From CAYRLW01 sp964425215 (lineage in GTDB: Bacteria > Spirochaetota > Spirochaetia > Treponematales > Breznakiellaceae): 64,000 bases of DNA. Numbering within the stretch: position 1 is the first letter of the stretch; the number at the start of each line of letters is the position of its first letter. Positions 59,896-64,000 of the stretch are shown here, piece by piece. A program made the translations under genes and the position numbers. The stretch lies in the NCBI GenBank assembly GCA_964425215.1, contig CAYRLW010000013.1, forward strand, positions 7,659 through 71,658. The letters run 5' to 3'. Below the pieces are notes generated by a model, which saw nothing but the letters and a program-made list of their open reading frames with translations, was not told the origin of the DNA and did no database searches.

Positions 59896-60693
59896 ATGGA
59901 TTTGGGTTTACGGGAAAAGACGGTCCTGGTGGCCGCTTCCACCGAGGGGTTGGGTCTATCCATCGCCCGCACGGCCTCTGCCGAAGGGGCCCGGGTGTGG
60001 ATTGGAAGCCGGGACGGAGAAAAGGTCCGTCAAACGGTCGCTCGGTTACGGGAAGAAATTCAAGACCCCCAACGGATTGGTGGTACCATTTTGGACATGA
60101 CCAGCGGCCCGTCGATACAAGCCTGGGTTCAAGAAGCCGAAGGGGCCTACGGAAAGGGCATCGACGCGGTGGTGATCAATTCCGGCGGACCACCTCCGGG
60201 AAAATTTCAGGACTTCGATGACACTGCCTGGCAGGGGGCCTTTGAACTCCTGGTCCTTTCGGCGGTTCGTCTTATCCGTACCTGTCTACCGGGTTTAAGG
60301 GTTCACGGGGGATCCATCCTTATCGTGTCTTCCACCTCGGTAAAGGAACCCATTGAAGGTTTGATCCTCTCCAACGCCCTTCGATCCGCTACGGTAGCTC
60401 TGGCCAAAACCCTTTCGGTGGAGCTTGCGGGGGACCGAATCCGTGTCAATTGTCTGGCCCCGGGCCGGTTCGCCACGGGCAGGGTAGAACGGATCGATGA
60501 AGCCACGGCCCAGAGATTCGGAATTACTCCCCAGGAAGCCCGGAAGAGGGCCGAGTCGGCCATCCCCTTGGGACGGTACGGTCAGGTGGAAGAGTTCGGC
60601 CGTACCGCCGCATGGCTGTTGTCCCCCGCCGCCTCGTACGTGACGGGCCAGCTGATATCCCTGGACGGAGGGATGACCCGGAGTACCTGGTAG
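59896..60693 (+). CDS. Short-chain dehydrogenase-like protein (BKR-like, no Tyr)
   Basis: 265 residues. Cofactor motif AASTEGLGLSIARTASAEGA (family T-G-x3-G-x-G replaced by STEGLG), NSGGPPPGKFQDFDD, Ser in IVSSTSVKEP, and LILSNALRSATVALAKTLSVEL in the position of Tyr-x3-Lys. VNCLAPGRFATGRV and SLDGGMTRSTW complete the fold. This pattern occurs in the BKR_like SDR subgroup, in which the Tyr is often lost, so the catalytic activity is doubtful. AGGAGG precedes ATG 59896. Confidence 0.82.
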   Translation: MDLGLREKTVLVAASTEGLGLSIARTASAEGARVWIGSRDGEKVRQTVARLREEIQDPQRIGGTILDMTSGPSIQAWVQEAEGAYGKGIDAVVINSGGPPPGKFQDFDDTAWQGAFELLVLSAVRLIRTCLPGLRVHGGSILIVSSTSVKEPIEGLILSNALRSATVALAKTLSVELAGDRIRVNCLAPGRFATGRVERIDEATAQRFGITPQEARKRAESAIPLGRYGQVEEFGRTAAWLLSPAASYVTGQLISLDGGMTRSTW

Positions 60694-60785
60694 CGTATAA
60701 TACACGGAAGGAGTCTCCGGGGCTATCAAAATCTACCGGCCCCATAGGCTCCGAGAGAATCGTCACCCATATACATTTAAGGTAG

Positions 60786-60816
60786 CTCTAGCAAAACTCC
60801 CGTAGTTTTGCAAGAG
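60786..60816. repeat. Dispersed palindrome, copy 5
   Basis: CTCTAGCAAAACT (60786-60798), loop CCCGT, then AGTTTTGCAAGAG (60804-60816) with one mismatch. It lies just upstream of the ribosome site of the next SDR gene, and after the previous SDR gene. Its core is identical to copies 1 and 3. Confidence 0.8.
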
Positions 60817-60840
60817 TTTCGGCTATTAAGGAGGAAAGGT

Positions 60841-61605
60841 ATGTACTTGGAAGAATTGTTCGGATTAAAGGATAAGGTCGCCATCGTTACCGGCGGTGGT
60901 CGAGGAATTGGCCAGGTCGTCGCCTTGGGTTTAGCGAAAGCCGGAGCTGAAGTGGTCATCCTCAGCCGATCCGGGGCCGATGAAACCTTGGAACTGTTAA
61001 AGAAAGCCGGGGGGAAGGGATACTACATTTCCACCGACGTAACCAAAGAATCCAGCGTCGATGCGGCCTTAGCGGAAATACTAAAACGTTCCGGTCGGCT
61101 GGATATCGTGTTTAACAACGCGGGGATCTGTATGCACCAGACCACGTTGGAAGCCACCATTGCCGAATTTCGAGAGGTGCTGGACGTAAACCTCACGGGG
61201 GAATTCATCGTCGCCCGAGCGGCGGGTAAGATCATGATTGAACGGAATATCCATGGAAGCATTATCAACATGGCCTCCATGTCCGGTTCCATCGTAAACG
61301 TCCCCCAGTGGCAATGTTCTTACAACGCCTCTAAAGCGGGGGTTATCCACATGACCAAATCCTTGGCTGTCGAATGGGCTCCCTACCATATCAGGGTTAA
61401 CAGCATCAGCCCCGGCTACATCGCCACCCCCATGTCGGTGGACACCCCCCAGGAGCTGAAAGACGCTTGGATGCCCCTCATCCCCCAACACCGGATGGGT
61501 AAACCGGAAGAACTTATACCGGCCATCCTCTACTTAGCCAGCGACGCCTCAGGCTATACCACCGGAAGCGACGTCATCGTAGACGGCGGGTATACCTGTA
61601 TGTAG
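60841..61605 (+). CDS. Short-chain dehydrogenase/reductase (polyol or keto-acid type)
   Basis: 254 residues from ATG 60841 with AAGGAGG ahead (the frame opens farther upstream inside the palindrome). VAIVTGGGRGIGQVVALGLAKAGAEVV, NNAGICMHQTTLE, INMASMSG (Ser), YNASKAGVIHMTKSLAVEWA (Tyr-x3-Lys), INSISPGYIATPM and VIVDGGYTCM. The arrangement is that of gluconate 5-dehydrogenase, mannonate or sorbitol dehydrogenase-like enzymes. Substrate unknown. It may be separately transcribed, since a palindrome separates it from the gene before. Confidence 0.9.
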   Translation: MYLEELFGLKDKVAIVTGGGRGIGQVVALGLAKAGAEVVILSRSGADETLELLKKAGGKGYYISTDVTKESSVDAALAEILKRSGRLDIVFNNAGICMHQTTLEATIAEFREVLDVNLTGEFIVARAAGKIMIERNIHGSIINMASMSGSIVNVPQWQCSYNASKAGVIHMTKSLAVEWAPYHIRVNSISPGYIATPMSVDTPQELKDAWMPLIPQHRMGKPEELIPAILYLASDASGYTTGSDVIVDGGYTCM

Positions 61606-61632
61606 GAGTGGGGGTGGATTAAAGCACCCCCG

Positions 61633-63234
61633 TTACCTTTTCAGCGCCTGTATCGCGGCGTCGGCGGCAAGGCGGCCGGTCATAACCGAGGTGGGCACGC
61701 CGGTGGGGCTGTACGACCACTGCCCGGCCTTGAAGACATCGGGTATCGTCGTCTTGATCGAGTCGTTTACGCCGAGCATGCTCGAAGTAACCGGCACCGG
61801 CTCTGTAAACGACCAGCCGATGATGGCCCCGCCGGAACTGCCGACCATTTCTTCCAGGCTCAGCGGGCTGGCCGAGAATTTGAACAGCAGGTGGTCTTTG
61901 AGCCCGGGATAGATCGAGAGGGTCAGCACTTCGATCATCCTGTTTTCTAGGTAGGTCTTGAACTCCTCATACCAGCCATCGTCGCGTATGCGCCGTGCCA
62001 GCTCGTATTCAAACAAAAGGCTTGCTATGATGCCGGTCTTTCCTTCCGGAGCCGCGGCGGCGTCCTTGAGCACCGGTATCGACAGTTCGTAGGTGTTGAA
62101 CTCGCAGAAGCGGTCAAGCCACGGGAGCACATCCTGCTTGTTGCCCTGGTGCCAGCCGTCCAGCAAGGCCCGCAACTGCGAGCGGTGTATTTCTCCGAGC
62201 CCCCGCGGAGAAGGAGTGTAGAAGAAATGTCCGCTGGAAATTTTTCGTATCGCCGCGGGCGGCAGGTTCACCGCCATAAAGAGGGTAAAGATCGATTCGG
62301 CGCCCTTGCGTGACAAAAGCAGTTCCTTCTCCGCCTTCGCCGGAGCCGCCTGGTCGGCAGGCAAGCCATCGAGGTCGGCTACCGAGTACAGATACTTGAG
62401 GTCGGCGGCCCATATCAGCTTTTCGTACCCGTAGGTATTCCCGCCGGCATCGGTCAGCACCCGCGCCTTGGGGTCCACGGCGACGACCCTGGTGCCGGTC
62501 TTGATGTTGCCGCCAAACTCCACGAGCTTTTCTTCCACCTTGCGCGGTAGCGTTCCTACACCGCCCTTTGGATAGAAATAATCGGTATACAAGTAAAAAT
62601 AACTCATCGCGAAGAAAGTCGGCGTCGCGCTAAAGAAATGCTGGTCAACGATGTCCATCAGAGATTGGTTGTGTATTCTGCCGGCGAGGAATTCTTCGAC
62701 CGGGCCTTTCATCTTGTCGATGGTACGCAGGGCCATGAGGAACTTGAACATCCAGGGCAGGTAGGTTGTAAGAAAGTAACGCCGGTCTTCCTTGAAGTTC
62801 TTGAAGAGCGGATTGTCGACCGCGTACAGGATCTTCATGTTCCGCAGAACGTTCTGTATCGCCGCGATCAGCCTGTCGATGTCGTCGGCGCTATCGGGAT
62901 AAAATCGCAGTAGCAACTGCCGGTACGCGCCCAGATCGGCCTCGGTCTTGACGGGAATCACGTCATTCGCTATGCCCACCGATACGGCGCTTTTGATGGA
63001 AGGCAGGTCGATGCCAAGATCGGCTATCATCGGCTTGATGATTCCGGCGCTTTCCAGCGCCCGCACGCCGCCATCGAACACAAAGCCGTCGCGGGAGAAG
63101 GTGTTGATAAGCCCGCCGGTGCTCTGGTTCTTTTCGAGGAGCAGGACATCGATTCCTTTCTTTGCCACGTAGGTGGCGGCGGTAAGCCCCGCGATGCCGC
63201 CGCCGACAACCACGACACGATGCCGTTCGTTCAT
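61633..63234 (-). CDS. CrtI-like FAD-dependent oxidoreductase
   Basis: 533 residues from ATG 63234. The frame is open farther upstream, but that part runs through the SDR gene in another frame. VVVVGGGIAGLTAATYVAKKGIDVLLLEKNQSTGGL is the FAD-binding GxGxxG with the RRD-like region, then YFYPKGGVGTLPRKVEEKL, and the C-terminal FKAGQWSYSPTGVPTSVMTGRLAADAAI is the phytoene-desaturase/CrtI-family flavin motif. The product may be a lipid or isoprenoid, but no carotenoid genes are nearby. It overlaps the SDR gene by 4 bases (ATGA). Base and codon style differ from the left-hand neighbours. Confidence 0.82.
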   Translation of the reverse strand: MNERHRVVVVGGGIAGLTAATYVAKKGIDVLLLEKNQSTGGLINTFSRDGFVFDGGVRALESAGIIKPMIADLGIDLPSIKSAVSVGIANDVIPVKTEADLGAYRQLLLRFYPDSADDIDRLIAAIQNVLRNMKILYAVDNPLFKNFKEDRRYFLTTYLPWMFKFLMALRTIDKMKGPVEEFLAGRIHNQSLMDIVDQHFFSATPTFFAMSYFYLYTDYFYPKGGVGTLPRKVEEKLVEFGGNIKTGTRVVAVDPKARVLTDAGGNTYGYEKLIWAADLKYLYSVADLDGLPADQAAPAKAEKELLLSRKGAESIFTLFMAVNLPPAAIRKISSGHFFYTPSPRGLGEIHRSQLRALLDGWHQGNKQDVLPWLDRFCEFNTYELSIPVLKDAAAAPEGKTGIIASLLFEYELARRIRDDGWYEEFKTYLENRMIEVLTLSIYPGLKDHLLFKFSASPLSLEEMVGSSGGAIIGWSFTEPVPVTSSMLGVNDSIKTTIPDVFKAGQWSYSPTGVPTSVMTGRLAADAAIQALKR

Positions 63235-63773
63235 GCAAGCCTCCCCAGTATCAGGCTTTGTTGCCACAGCCGCTGTGCCACTTCGTCGTCGAGGGCGGGC
63301 GGTGTCAATTCCTCCGGTGTGGTCAGGTTGAAGAACCGGTCGGTATACGACTGGACCTCCGGGCAGACACCCAGGTAGTAGAGGGCCTCGGCCGAAATCT
63401 CCGGAGACTGGGAATTCCTGTCCAGAATATTCCTCTTGTACCAGCGGTAGAACCCGTGGTTCTCGTGTCCGGTGTTGGTGGCGACCATGCCCGGGTGCAG
63501 AGCGTTGATCGTTACGCCGCTGCCATCGAAGAGGCGGGCAAAGCGGTGCATCGAAAGCAGTTGGGCTATCTTTGCCGAGCCGTAGGCGTAGCGTCTGGCC
63601 GTATACAGACCTATGCCGGAGGTTGCTCCGGTGATGACCACCAGCCTGCCGCCAAAACCCTGGTCGCAACGCCGGGGCGGAATCTTGTTGTTGCGTAGCA
63701 TGGCCCACACGTTCGACCATTTATACAGCGGCCAGTACTTCAGTACCCTGTTCTGCGGTTTTTCTTGAGCCAT
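63231..63773 (-). pseudogene. Short-chain dehydrogenase with large internal deletion
   Basis: 180 residues in one frame. LVVITGATSGIGLYTARRYA (about 44-63) is the SDR cofactor-binding start, but YGSAK (64-68) follows at once, where about 90-100 residues should intervene, including the NNAG and catalytic Ser regions. VTINALHPGMVATNTG continues normally, so the deletion is in frame at about base 63584. The product should be inactive although it is translatable. It resembles WW-domain/retinol-type SDRs. It overlaps the CrtI-like gene by 4 bases. Confidence 0.75.
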
Positions 63774-63777
63774 GATC

Positions 63778-64000
63778 CTACCCGAACACCTTTTTCATGA
63801 AAGATCGATACGTGCGGTTAAACCCCGGTATGTTGTCGAAAATGTCGCCCCACAGATCGTAGTAGTCCCGCTGGTCGACTATCTTGCCGCGCTCATCGAG
63901 CAGTAGCCTGCTGGCGCCGTATACCACCGAGGATCTGGTATTGCGGTACAGGATGGTCATCTCCCATTCCATATAGATGATTCGGTCCTGCATCACCGCG
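63778..64000 (-). CDS. C-terminal part of an NTF2/SnoaL-like protein
   Basis: The frame is open to the right edge; 73-74 codons are seen. The C-terminal MQDRIIYMEWEMTILYRN, ASRLLLDERGKIVDQRDYYDLWGDIFDNIPGFNR resembles SnoaL-like (NTF2-fold) enzymes or accessory domains. It ends 4 bases before the SDR gene. The three genes (this, SDR, CrtI-like) form an operon. The N-terminus is beyond the window. Confidence 0.6.
   Translation of the reverse strand, partial: AVMQDRIIYMEWEMTILYRNTRSSVVYGASRLLLDERGKIVDQRDYYDLWGDIFDNIPGFNRTYRSFMKKVFG

Noticed and set aside
63235..63720. A 162-residue N-terminal extension of the CrtI-like protein
   Set aside because: It lies in another frame of the SDR gene and is Arg/Pro/His-rich. 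The FAD motif begins right after ATG 63234.
1..64000. tRNA, rRNA, CRISPR and prophage genes
   Set aside because: I looked for cloverleaf-like and repeat-spacer patterns in the intergenic gaps and for phage structural genes, and saw none.

Overview
The window reads as a spirochete chromosome, most like a gut Treponema. This is inferred from gene content: a FlhG-like ATPase beside a FapA/DUF342 protein and lgt, MurA with Asp at the catalytic Cys position, several large exported or membrane proteins of unknown family, and an inositol/pentose ABC system whose binding protein has a spirochete-style signal peptide. Coding regions are GC-rich. Two clearly AT-richer patches (about 5460-6830 and 29770-30650) and one patch of different codon flavour (61633-64000) look acquired. 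No rRNA, tRNA or CRISPR array was seen.

Layout. 1-1804: end of one gene, a 579-bp dead insertion sequence with perfect 24-bp terminal inverted repeats, and an exported protein. 1951-4323: a chemoreceptor carrying sugar-binding lobes in swapped order, predicted to lie in the cytoplasm. 4563-7343: a PHP phosphoesterase, then an acquired patch with a mazF fragment, an intact RHH/PIN toxin-antitoxin pair and attC-like palindromes, then an HD-domain protein. 7560-12020: a SEC-C protein, a DEAD-box helicase and a large radical SAM protein.

12071-29761 is the metabolic centre. It holds two divergent operons that share a 301-bp control region with two LacI-type operators. The leftward unit encodes a sugar-binding protein, ATPase, permease, Gfo/Idh dehydrogenase, LacI regulator and split transketolase. 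The rightward unit encodes iolG, iolB, iolD, iolE, an archaeal-type GAPDH, an archaeal-type phosphoglycerate kinase, a malic enzyme and a LarA-like racemase. Together they describe uptake of inositol, its conversion as far as 2-deoxy-5-keto-gluconate, and a dedicated lower-glycolysis segment. iolC, iolJ and iolA are not in the window.

29868-48681: a Fic gene broken by one stop codon, a DMT exporter, a large metallopeptidase-like surface protein, murA, three linked membrane/J-domain genes, an intergenic region with two perfect DnaA boxes and an AT-rich core, a STAS/YbjN-like/PspA stress operon with its terminator buried in the next gene, an SDR, a TrmJ-like methylase, a sigma54-type regulator with an altered GAFTGA loop, a WecG-like transferase, rsmE and a C-terminal processing protease. 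48828-61605: a rightward run with flhG-like, fapA-like, lgt, SDR plus aldehyde dehydrogenase, an AEC transporter, two cNMP-binding/GGDEF proteins and two SDRs. 61633-64000: a leftward operon with a CrtI-like oxidase, an SDR with an internal deletion and the end of an NTF2/SnoaL-like gene.

Five related stem-loops of about 40 nt (215, 4373, 18634, 48722, 60786) recur across the window, some between divergent genes, so they are better read as a dispersed palindromic repeat than as ordinary terminators.
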